The position numbers and the translations under genes are program-made. Source: Thermoplasmatota archaeon (lineage in GTDB: Archaea; Thermoplasmatota; E2; DHVEG-1). Taken from it: 5,147 bases of DNA. The DNA lies in contig JAGXLH010000110.1 of NCBI GenBank assembly GCA_018334795.1, forward strand, positions 1-5,147, read 5' to 3'. Shown one piece after another: positions 1-5,147 of the stretch (position 1 is its first letter; every line of letters starts with the position of its first letter). The notes under the pieces were generated by a model. That model was not told the origin of the DNA. It did not search any database and worked only from the letters and a program-made list of their open reading frames with translations.

Positions 1-1595
1 AGGAACAAGTTTCTGAGGAAGACAAAAATCAATTTGTAATCAATGATGATGAACTGTTAACATTATCAAAGTGGGCGATGATCATTGAGGACCATTATGG
101 TAAACCAATGGATATCGAATGGGCCAAAGATGGAAAAACTGGTGATTTGTTCATCGTGCAAGCTCGACCTGAAACCGTTCATTCTCAAAAGGATTTTGCA
201 GTCCTTGAAACATATGTTTTAGAAGAAAAAGGAGACCTTTTAGTTCAAGGAGAAGCCGTAGGAAGTAAGATTGGCCAAGGAAAGGTCAACATTATTGAAT
301 CTGCAGCAAATATTCATCAGTTCAAAGAAGGACAAGTTTTGGTTACTGATATGACCGATCCTGACTGGGAACCAATTATGAAAATAGCTGGTGCGATTGT
401 TACTAATCGTGGTGGCCGAACCTGTCATGCAGCTATTATCTCCCGAGAACTTGGTATTCCTTGTGTGATCGGGGCAGGAGATGCTTCAGAACGATTGAGT
501 AATCACCAAGAAGTAACCGTTGATTGTTCTCAGGGAACGGGTAATATTTATGAAGGAAATCTAAAGTATCATGTGGAAACCGTTAAACTTGACACCATTC
601 CAGAAACAAAAACAAAGATTATGATGAATGCTGCAATTCCAGAAAAAGCCTTTCAGCAAGCCCAACTTCCAAATGATGGCGTAGGCCTTGCGCGTGAGGA
701 ATTCATTATTAATTCCCATATTGGTATTCATCCGTTGGCGTTGCTTGAGTATGAAAAGTTAAAGAAAATAACTGAGGATAATCCAAAGATTGCAAAAGTT
801 ATTGAAACCATTGATAAAAAAAGTGCGGCATACGATGATAAGGTAACGTTTTTTGTTGAAACATTAGCGCAAGGTATTGCTAAGATTGCTGCAGCGTTTT
901 ATCCAAATGATGTTATCGTTCGGATGAGTGATTTTAAAACCAATGAATATGCAAACCTAGTTGGTGGTTTTTTGTATGAACCAGAGGAACATAATCCTAT
1001 GATTGGTTGGCGTGGTGCATCTCGATATTATGATGAGAAATATAAACCAGCTTTTGGTTTGGAATGTAAGGCAATGAAAAAAGTTCGGGATGAAATGGGT
1101 CTAACCAATGTGAAACCAATGATTCCTTTCTGTCGAACTCCTGAAGAAGGGCGAAAGGTCATTGATGTGTTGAATGAATATGGGTTGAAACAAGGTGAAA
1201 ATAATCTTGAAGTGTATGTGATGTGTGAGATTCCATCTAATGTGATTTTAGCAGATCAATTCGCAGATATTTTTGATGGGTTTAGCATCGGTTCAAATGA
1301 TTTGACCCAATTAACACTCGGTTTAGATCGGGATTCTGATTTAGTGGCTCATATTTTTGATGAACGAAATGATGCAGTGAAACGATTGATCTCACAAGTT
1401 ATTGAAACAGCTCATAATCATACACCTAGAAGAAAAGTTGGTATTTGTGGCCAGGCTCCATCTGATTTTCCAGAGTTTGCAGAGTTTCTGGTTGAGCAGG
1501 GAATCGATAGTATTTCATTAAACCCAGATACGGTTGCAAAAACAAGGATTAATGTTTCTGAAAAGGAACAAAACATTGCGGTAGCAACCGCATAA
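1..1595 (+). CDS. ppsA: Phosphoenolpyruvate synthase, C-terminal part (5'-truncated by window edge)
   Basis: PEP synthase (pyruvate, water dikinase) converts pyruvate, ATP and water to PEP, AMP and phosphate, and is a cytosolic entry step to gluconeogenesis. The frame is open from base 3 and runs for 530 residues, so the ATG at 78 is internal and not the start: the residues just before it (LLTLSKWAMIIEDHYGKPMD) already match the family. Seen in order: the end of the ATP-grasp domain (IEDHYGKPMDIEWAKDG, then QARPE), and the swivelling phosphohistidine domain with GGRTCHAAI, whose catalytic His codon is at 426-428. Next comes the PEP/pyruvate-binding TIM barrel with GVGLAREEFIIN, RMSDFKTNEYANL, NPMIGWRGASRY, the SIGSNDLTQLTLGLDRDS loop, and GICGQAPSD with the catalytic Cys codon at 1446-1448. 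The C-terminus (SLNPDTVAKT) is complete. By comparison with the roughly 790-residue E. coli enzyme, most of the ATP-grasp domain lies outside the window. All visible active-site residues are present and there is no intein in the GGRTCHAAI segment. An oligo-T terminator follows, so it is probably transcribed apart from the next gene. Confidence 0.97.
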   Translation, partial: EQVSEEDKNQFVINDDELLTLSKWAMIIEDHYGKPMDIEWAKDGKTGDLFIVQARPETVHSQKDFAVLETYVLEEKGDLLVQGEAVGSKIGQGKVNIIESAANIHQFKEGQVLVTDMTDPDWEPIMKIAGAIVTNRGGRTCHAAIISRELGIPCVIGAGDASERLSNHQEVTVDCSQGTGNIYEGNLKYHVETVKLDTIPETKTKIMMNAAIPEKAFQQAQLPNDGVGLAREEFIINSHIGIHPLALLEYEKLKKITEDNPKIAKVIETIDKKSAAYDDKVTFFVETLAQGIAKIAAAFYPNDVIVRMSDFKTNEYANLVGGFLYEPEEHNPMIGWRGASRYYDEKYKPAFGLECKAMKKVRDEMGLTNVKPMIPFCRTPEEGRKVIDVLNEYGLKQGENNLEVYVMCEIPSNVILADQFADIFDGFSIGSNDLTQLTLGLDRDSDLVAHIFDERNDAVKRLISQVIETAHNHTPRRKVGICGQAPSDFPEFAEFLVEQGIDSISLNPDTVAKTRINVSEKEQNIAVATA

Positions 1596-1600
1596 TTCTC

Positions 1601-1618
1601 CCTTTTTTTATTTTTTTT
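1601..1618 (+). terminator. Oligo-T transcription terminator after ppsA
   Basis: Five bases after the ppsA stop codon there is CC, then seven T, one A and eight T. Archaeal RNA polymerase terminates at such U-tracts without needing a hairpin, and none is obvious here. Its position directly after a stop codon and before a new gene pair supports the call, which is inferred from sequence alone. Confidence 0.65.
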
Positions 1619-1662
1619 GTATAGAAACAGTTAACAAATCAATAGTGTTTTTATAATGTGAA

Positions 1663-2262
1663 ATGAGTATGAAATATATTCCATTATTGCAAACGGATCA
1701 GTTCAGGAATTCAAAACAAATCGCTGATTTATTCACAGATTTAAATACGGATAAAAGAACAGTGTCTTCGGCATATATTCTTGATACTGCAGGAATTAAA
1801 AAGAACCGTCCTTCGCTATCTTTTCATCAATATGCACATCGATGGTTTGATACTATTGTTGATGCGGGTTGTCATCATGTTGGAGATGTTGTGGATGTGT
1901 TACTTGCAGGTGCAGATATTATGGTGTTAAGACCGGGTATTTGGCAAGAAATAGATTTTCGAAGTATTCGCGATATTTCAGAAAGTAAGATATATGTTTG
2001 GTTTAATCCACTTCAAGTAAATCGAAATAAAAAAGATGTATCCCTTCTTTTTTCTAATGCAGATGGTATCATATTTAATCTAGATCGTTTATCTAATCCG
2101 TTATCCTTTGGTATTAGGGATAAAATCAAAACAATGATCTCCTCTTATCCAGTGGATAATATTTTAATATTTGATCCAATGAAGAAACACGAGAAAGAAT
2201 GGGGATTGTTTGATTTAGAAACAGTAATTGTTGATAGTGCTCAGATGGTTGATTCACTATGA
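1663..2262 (+). CDS. HisA-like (ProFAR isomerase-related, COG1411-type) protein, short and diverged
   Basis: The 199-residue soluble product resembles archaeal proteins related to HisA (the histidine-pathway ProFAR isomerase, a TIM barrel) that sit outside histidine operons and have no established function known to me. The seen signature is YILDTAGIKKNRP (residues 38-50, with Asp41 at the position of the conserved first-strand Asp), then VDAG (66-69), GDVVDVLLAGAD (74-85) and a following strand VLRPGIW. Later barrel-like strands are KIYVWFN (109-115), ADGIIFNLDR (133-142) and NILIFDP (166-172). HisA relatives are usually about 230-240 residues and end with a Gly-rich phosphate-binding GGG/GA(T/S) region. 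That region is not visible, so the barrel is shortened or strongly diverged and HisA activity should not be assumed. The start at 1663 (MSMKY) has no clear Shine-Dalgarno site, and the ATG at 1669 is an alternative. The stop overlaps the next gene's start (ATGA), indicating a two-gene operon. Family placement is by remembered motifs. Confidence 0.7.
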   Translation: MSMKYIPLLQTDQFRNSKQIADLFTDLNTDKRTVSSAYILDTAGIKKNRPSLSFHQYAHRWFDTIVDAGCHHVGDVVDVLLAGADIMVLRPGIWQEIDFRSIRDISESKIYVWFNPLQVNRNKKDVSLLFSNADGIIFNLDRLSNPLSFGIRDKIKTMISSYPVDNILIFDPMKKHEKEWGLFDLETVIVDSAQMVDSL

Positions 2263-2771
2263 GTAAGGTAACTGATGAAGCAAAACAAGTATTAGCATTT
2301 ATTTTTAAGCGAAGTGGGAAAAAAACATTACCTGCTTCAGATATATATCTTGCAATTTCTATGGAGTTTCAATGGTGTTCTCCAAAGGAAGCAAAGGCCT
2401 TTGTGAAACAAGCGGTTTCTAATAAATTACTTATTGAAAAAAACCAGGGGGTAACACCGTCCTTTGAATTTGATGAGGTAACTATTCCAACCGGTTTTAA
2501 ACCATCTAAAACGGTTTTTAAAGAACAGAGTTCAACAAAGAATTCATCGTCTATTGAAGATGTAATGACGCTTGTAGTCAAACGGTTGGAAAAGAACACA
2601 GAACTATCTAATCAGGAAATCAATGATAATATTGAACGTATTGCTCAAAAGAAAAGGATTTTGTTAGAGGTTGCTGCGGTTTTTTTTGCTAAAAAACATG
2701 ATTGTGATATCACTGATTTAATTGCTCCCTTGAAAAAGTTGATTTTTACATCTGAAAAAAGAAAAGCATGA
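2259..2771 (+). CDS. DUF2240 family archaeal protein
   Basis: This 170-residue protein has no signal peptide or membrane segment and matches the archaea-restricted DUF2240 family (COG3612), whose role is unknown to me. Family-like features are the N-terminal VLAFIFKRSGKKTLPASDIYLAIS (residues 11-34), then FQWCSPKEAKAFVKQAVSNKLL (37-58), then TPSFEFDEVTIPTGFKPS (66-83). The first part reads as a helical, winged-helix-like unit, and FDEVTIPTGFKPS as the conserved linker. A Ser/Thr-rich spacer (about 91-98) leads to a charged C-terminal helical region (99-165) with IERIAQKKRILLEVAAVFFAKKHDCDI. The start codon overlaps the stop of the HisA-like gene by four bases, so translation is probably coupled. 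The last 26 bases overlap the end of the convergent permease gene. A nucleic-acid-binding role is possible given the winged-helix look of the N-terminus, but that is inference only. Confidence 0.8.
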   Translation: MSKVTDEAKQVLAFIFKRSGKKTLPASDIYLAISMEFQWCSPKEAKAFVKQAVSNKLLIEKNQGVTPSFEFDEVTIPTGFKPSKTVFKEQSSTKNSSSIEDVMTLVVKRLEKNTELSNQEINDNIERIAQKKRILLEVAAVFFAKKHDCDITDLIAPLKKLIFTSEKRKA

Positions 2772-4095
2772 TGGGAAGCAAGAGCACACCCATTGCATGA
2801 CTTCGTCTTACACCCCATTGTACGGTAAGAAGTCCTATAAATGTTGCAACAAATAAGATGAGAACTCCGAGTAATCCAGTGAAGAGGAAGACAAGGACTA
2901 TGATGAGAAGAATGGTTGCAAGTACTACTTTTTGATAGGGTATCTTGTGAAAGAATCGAGCGAAAATTTTTCCTACTGCAGCTGTTGAAAAAAAGGAAAG
3001 AGTGCCACCGAGAAGTAAGGCGATGAGTAAATAGATAAGATTGTTCGGCATCAGGGCTGTGCTCCATTCTTTGATTGCAATCAAATCCATTACTGCTAGT
3101 GTTGCTCCACTTCTTGATCTAAGAATAATGAAGAGGACAGCAACCACAAAGAATGCACAAGCAGTGTTTACAGCTGAGAGTGTGACTATGGTTTGACGAG
3201 AGTTTGATTCTCCTCGTGCGTTCATCGCAAGAATTGTTCCTGTTGCTGAGGTTATACCTGGGATAATAGAAACGAGTAAACCAGCAAATGACCCAGTGAG
3301 TATTGATAGCGTGCTATCTTTTTTCGTTTGGTTATCTAATTGTGGTTCCTTGATGATTTGTTTTGGAATTGAGGGTTTTGTTGCTAATGAAGTTAGTAAT
3401 GTTGGCAGTCCGAATAAGCCAGATAATGCGGGGAAAAGGACAGGTGAGTTTAATCCGATAGGTGATTCAACGGTCATTTCTAAGATGATAATTCCAAATA
3501 TTCCTGAAAGAATGAATACAAAAAGTGCAAATCCCATGCCTGTGAATGTTGGAAGGAGTTTTTTTCTTGAGTGTTCAGGTATTCGTGCTTTTTCTGTTCC
3601 AATCATTAGAATAGTGATGCAGAGGAGAACATAGAACATGATGCCTTGGAGTGTTTCATATCCATGTATCGGGTTTCCAATTAGATAACGGATGGGATAG
3701 AGCAAAAGAAGAGATGTAAAAATCGCGCCAAGGCTTCCCATTGCTGAAAGGTAGACTGCTTCGTATCCATTTCCTTCTAGAAGTAGGCTATGAGCCGGTA
3801 GTACAGATAGGGCAGTATCTTCATCTGGCGCTCCGAGGAAAGTAGTAGGAATTGTGTCGTGGAATGTGTGAGATATTGAAACTGATATGATGAATACAGC
3901 GATGAGGATGAGTGTAAAGGTTGTGGTGATCCCAGCACTTTCTAATGGTTTAAGAAGTGCAATAATTGCTGGTGAGATGGTGAGTAAAATGAGTGCTATG
4001 TTGTTAACATGTAAACCGGGGAGAAGACCGGTGAGAATCCCTGTTGCTACACCAACTATGCAAAAGGCGATTAGCAGAGCAAAAGGAAGAATCAT
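2746..4095 (-). CDS. TctA-like archaeal membrane transporter (COG1784 type)
   Basis: This is a 449-residue polytopic membrane protein with roughly ten or more hydrophobic segments and a hydrophilic central loop (residues 240-262). The first half carries GILTGLLPGLHVNN (19-32), the glycine/proline motif of the TctA permease fold in its archaeal PGLH-x-N form. It is followed by FHDTIPTTFLGAPDEDTALS (78-97) and LPAHSLLLEGNGYEAV (99-114), also typical of the family. The second half repeats the motif as GLLVSIIPGITSATGTI (272-288), as expected for a two-repeat fold, and ends with GVRRSHAMGVLLLPI (428-442). Bacterial TctA works with TctB and a periplasmic TctC to import tricarboxylates. No such partners are seen here, as is usual for archaeal members, so the substrate is unknown. 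The start at 4095 is fixed by a strong ribosome-binding site. The gene lies five bases after the OB-fold gene, suggesting co-transcription. Its 3' end overlaps the convergent DUF2240 gene. The coding strand is C-rich and G-poor, unlike ppsA. Confidence 0.85.
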   Translation of the reverse strand: MILPFALLIAFCIVGVATGILTGLLPGLHVNNIALILLTISPAIIALLKPLESAGITTTFTLILIAVFIISVSISHTFHDTIPTTFLGAPDEDTALSVLPAHSLLLEGNGYEAVYLSAMGSLGAIFTSLLLLYPIRYLIGNPIHGYETLQGIMFYVLLCITILMIGTEKARIPEHSRKKLLPTFTGMGFALFVFILSGIFGIIILEMTVESPIGLNSPVLFPALSGLFGLPTLLTSLATKPSIPKQIIKEPQLDNQTKKDSTLSILTGSFAGLLVSIIPGITSATGTILAMNARGESNSRQTIVTLSAVNTACAFFVVAVLFIILRSRSGATLAVMDLIAIKEWSTALMPNNLIYLLIALLLGGTLSFFSTAAVGKIFARFFHKIPYQKVVLATILLIIVLVFLFTGLLGVLILFVATFIGLLTVQWGVRRSHAMGVLLLPIMLFFFQM

Positions 4096-4100
4096 TGTTA

Positions 4101-4781
4101 TTATCCCTCCTGGTTTGTCTTTTCTTGTGGAATTACATTACAGTCATTAAGAATATATCGAAGATGAGTGGCATCGTAGGTAAGTGTTGCTTGAACGGAT
4201 ACCTGGGTGCCAGGATCTGGAATTATGTTGTTTTCAGGTAAAAATGGTATAGTGTAGTTTCCAGTATCATCTCTGAGATAGACTATTGATTCATAAATGT
4301 GGTCAATAATGCCGGTGGTGTTCAGTGGTATGTTGAGATAGTGTTGTGGATGTTCTGCTAAATCTTTAATGTGTGTTGTTGTGTTTTGCCAAGTGGAAAG
4401 AATAGTTGCTGCTTTAGGATTTGAAAGGACAAGTTCCCAAGTGTCTTGGTATTCTTGTATGGTTCCGGTTCCCTGGAAAATATCACCTGAGTGTACGGTG
4501 AGTGGTTCATCTGAAAAAACGATGAGTTGTGTTGAATTGGATTGAATAGTAATAAGTTGACTTCCATAACTTGTGGTGGTGTGTTCTGTTATGGTTCCTG
4601 TAAGGGTAACTTCTTTTCCTTCATAATCTTCTATTGAGTTAAGATCGGATAGTATTATTGGTTGTTGGGATAGTGAAAGTGCATAGAGAAATATCACACC
4701 GGTAATTGAGAGTAAGAGTGTGATATATTTGATAGGGATTTTTTGTATAATTTTTTGTATCAAAGGAGTGTTTATTTTCAT
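4101..4781 (-). CDS. Membrane-anchored protein with two probable OB-fold domains
   Basis: This 226-residue protein has an N-terminal basic stretch and one hydrophobic segment (about residues 17-38, IKYITLLLSITGVIFLYAL). It is probably anchored with its body outside the membrane, or exported by an uncleaved signal. The remainder reads as two beta-rich repeats. Repeat one (about 52-128) begins YEGKEVTLTGTITEH and includes LITIQSNSTQLIVFSDE and SGDIFQGTGTIQEYQDTWELVLS. Repeat two (about 138-216) has HYLNIPLNTTGIIDHIYES, VYLRDDTGNYTIPF and GTQVSVQATLTYDATHLRYILN. The G-x-V/L-x-G-x-I...I...GD.V...G.I order is the usual OB-fold (tRNA_anti-like) pattern, as in archaeal membrane-anchored OB proteins of the COG4085 sort. 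Ligand and role are unknown. The body is rich in Thr, Asn and Gln with several N-x-S/T sites, consistent with a surface protein. It is the first gene of a likely operon with the TctA-like permease, so it may be an accessory subunit, but that is inference. Confidence 0.72.
   Translation of the reverse strand: MKINTPLIQKIIQKIPIKYITLLLSITGVIFLYALSLSQQPIILSDLNSIEDYEGKEVTLTGTITEHTTTSYGSQLITIQSNSTQLIVFSDEPLTVHSGDIFQGTGTIQEYQDTWELVLSNPKAATILSTWQNTTTHIKDLAEHPQHYLNIPLNTTGIIDHIYESIVYLRDDTGNYTIPFLPENNIIPDPGTQVSVQATLTYDATHLRYILNDCNVIPQEKTNQEG
4105..4110 (-). promoter_or_regulatory. Shine-Dalgarno site of the TctA-like permease gene
   Basis: On the minus strand GGAGGG lies nine bases before the ATG at 4095. 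It sits inside the last codons of the upstream OB-fold gene (encoding ...QEG, stop), so the upstream stop codon falls between the site and the permease start. This fixes the start and suggests translational coupling within one transcript. It is the only strong Shine-Dalgarno site in the window; the genes that open transcripts lack one. Confidence 0.85.
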
Positions 4782-4808
4782 AAGATGAAATTATATAATT
4801 AACCATAT

Positions 4809-4821
4809 GTTTAAAATCCTT
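4809..4821 (-). promoter_or_regulatory. Candidate TATA/BRE promoter of the OB-fold/permease operon
   Basis: On the minus strand a purine-rich AAGGA (BRE-like) precedes TTTTAAAC, centred about 31 bases upstream of the ATG at 4781. With the usual TATA-to-start distance of about 25 bases, transcription would begin roughly five bases before the ATG, giving a nearly leaderless transcript that fits the missing Shine-Dalgarno site. A better TATA match (TTATATAA, 4791-4798) is too close to this ATG to serve it. The sites are short and AT-rich, so chance matches are likely. Confidence 0.35.
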
Positions 4822-4883
4822 GTTATGATCTATTGATTTGATTGTTTTTTTATCTAAAGAATGACATATTTTTTATTTTGTTT

Positions 4884-4900
4884 TAAATAATAATTATTTA
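4884..4900. repeat. Perfect 17-base AT palindrome
   Basis: TAAATAAT and its reverse complement ATTATTTA flank a single central A. It directly adjoins a plus-strand TATA-like element (4897-4904). Perfect symmetry of eight bases per arm is seen, but such palindromes arise easily in sequence this AT-rich, so any role as a regulator site is inference. Confidence 0.5.
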
Positions 4901-4947
4901 TAAAATACTTTCATATAAAATAGGGATAAATGTTTTTATTTTAAAAT

Positions 4948-4965
4948 TAAAAAAATATTTTTTTA
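4948..4965. repeat. Perfect 18-base A-tract/T-tract palindrome
   Basis: T, seven A, TA, seven T, A forms a perfect palindrome with no spacer. Such opposed A- and T-tracts are easily melted or bent DNA, and the T run could also act as an oligo-T terminator on either strand. It lies in the middle of the divergent intergenic region. Function is unknown. Confidence 0.5.
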
Positions 4966-4996
4966 GTCTAGTACTCAAATTATTTAGATTGGTTTG

Positions 4997-5028
4997 ACCG
5001 TAATTTTCTGATCTTAAAACCGTCAATT
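4997..5028 (+). repeat. Spaced direct repeat ACCGT(C)AATT
   Basis: ACCGTAATT (4997-5005) and ACCGTCAATT (5019-5028) start 22 bases apart, about two helical turns. The same bases can also be read as an imperfect inverted repeat TTGAC...GTCAA (4994-4998 and 5022-5026). These are the only C/G-containing conserved words in an otherwise A/T stretch, and lie 55-85 bases before the partial gene at 5083, just upstream of its candidate TATA box. They could be an operator or activator site. The evidence is limited to the repeat itself. Confidence 0.35.
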
Positions 5029-5046
5029 AATTATTTATAGTAGTGA

Positions 5047-5054
5047 TTATATTT
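5047..5054 (+). promoter_or_regulatory. Candidate TATA box for the partial gene at 5083
   Basis: TTATATTT is centred about 33 bases before the ATG at 5083. An archaeal start site about 25 bases downstream would give a leader of roughly eight bases, matching the lack of a well-spaced Shine-Dalgarno site. It is a short AT word in AT-rich DNA, so support is modest. Confidence 0.35.
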
Positions 5055-5082
5055 TACTTCTTCAATATGAGCGTAAAAGGTT

Positions 5083-5147
5083 ATGAAAACAATCAACACA
5101 ACTCACTATAAACATCACCCAGACATAACAAACAAATACCAAAAAAG
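5083..5147 (+). CDS. Start of an unidentified gene, cut by the right edge
   Basis: An ATG at 5083 opens a frame of 21 codons that is still open at the window end: MKTINTTHYKHHPDITNKYQ and one further Lys, plus two bases of the next codon. The base composition changes sharply at this ATG from A/T-only DNA to A/C-rich sequence (17 C, 3 G in 65 bases), with C-ending codons such as AAC, CAC, GAC and TAC. This argues for coding sequence. A TATA-like box stands at a suitable distance. The visible peptide is polar and basic with no signal peptide, and is too short to assign to a family. The Thr/Asn/His-rich, G-poor composition recalls the OB-fold gene across the intergenic region. Confidence 0.45.
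   Translation, partial: MKTINTTHYKHHPDITNKYQK

Larger units (their letters stand above)
4782..5082. other. AT-rich divergent intergenic region
   Basis: About 300 bases separate the minus-strand OB gene from the plus-strand partial gene at 5083. The stretch is strikingly AT-rich, with long A and T runs and no GC-rich island that could be a tRNA or other stable structured RNA. It holds candidate promoters in both directions, two perfect AT palindromes (4884-4900 and 4948-4965), plus-strand TATA-like elements (TTTATAAA at 4897-4904 and TATAAAAT at 4915-4922) and a spaced ACCGT repeat. No convincing open reading frame lies inside it; the two plus-strand ATGs I traced, at 4807 and 4930, give only a few codons each. 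Confidence 0.7.

Noticed and set aside
240..428. Minus-strand 62-codon open frame inside ppsA
   Set aside because: It is antisense to the conserved swivelling domain and has no independent support.
411..455. Possible intein site in the ppsA GGRTCHAAI segment
   Set aside because: Archaeal PEP synthases sometimes carry an intein here, but the sequence is continuous with no insertion.
2645..3067. Minus-strand 140-codon open frame
   Set aside because: It lies in another frame of the permease and DUF2240 genes. Its Ser/His/Cys-rich peptide shows no family motif and is a typical shadow.
3296..3634. Plus-strand 112-codon open frame antisense to the permease
   Set aside because: It runs opposite a gene with clear family motifs, has no ribosome-binding site or domain, and is best explained as a shadow of it.
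4930..4944. ATG after the TATA-like elements at 4897-4922
   Set aside because: The frame stops after four codons (TTTTATTTTAA region), so it is not a gene.
4782..5082. tRNA, C/D-box RNA or CRISPR repeats in the intergenic region
   Set aside because: There is no GC-rich foldable segment, no paired C and D boxes in the right order, and no repeated unit with regular spacers.
5067..5111. ATG-started 14-codon frame just before the partial gene
   Set aside because: It stops after 14 codons and overlaps the longer frame from 5083. A leader peptide cannot be excluded but nothing supports it.

Overview
The window looks like an ordinary stretch of an AT-rich euryarchaeal chromosome. This rests on a DUF2240-type protein (an archaea-restricted family), a HisA-related protein of the archaeal COG1411 type, an archaeal-style stand-alone TctA-like permease with the PGLH-x-N motif, and TATA-like and oligo-T signals instead of bacterial -10/-35 boxes and GC hairpins. 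I cannot place the lineage more finely. No mobile element, CRISPR array, tRNA or rRNA is visible.

Left part (1-2771, plus strand): the C-terminal two thirds of phosphoenolpyruvate synthase (ppsA) runs in from the left edge and ends at an oligo-T terminator. It is followed by a two-gene unit joined by an ATGA overlap: a short, diverged HisA-like barrel protein, then a DUF2240 protein.

Middle part (2746-4781, minus strand): a membrane-anchored protein with two probable OB-fold domains is followed 5 bases later by a TctA-like permease of 449 residues, whose strong Shine-Dalgarno site lies inside the end of the OB gene. The permease and DUF2240 genes converge and overlap by 26 bases, so neither has an intergenic terminator.

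Right part (4782-5147): a very AT-rich divergent intergenic region of about 300 bases carries TATA-like elements, two perfect AT palindromes and a spaced ACCGT repeat. It leads to what appears to be the first 21 codons of another plus-strand gene, cut by the window edge.

Functionally, ppsA points to gluconeogenic carbon flow (pyruvate to PEP). The HisA-like/DUF2240 pair and the OB/permease pair are poorly characterised archaeal gene couples. The most useful leads are these two couplings, the unusual HisA-like barrel, and a G-over-C excess on the plus strand that persists across genes of both orientations and reverses beyond the AT-rich region. I found no convincing evidence of a wholly new system.
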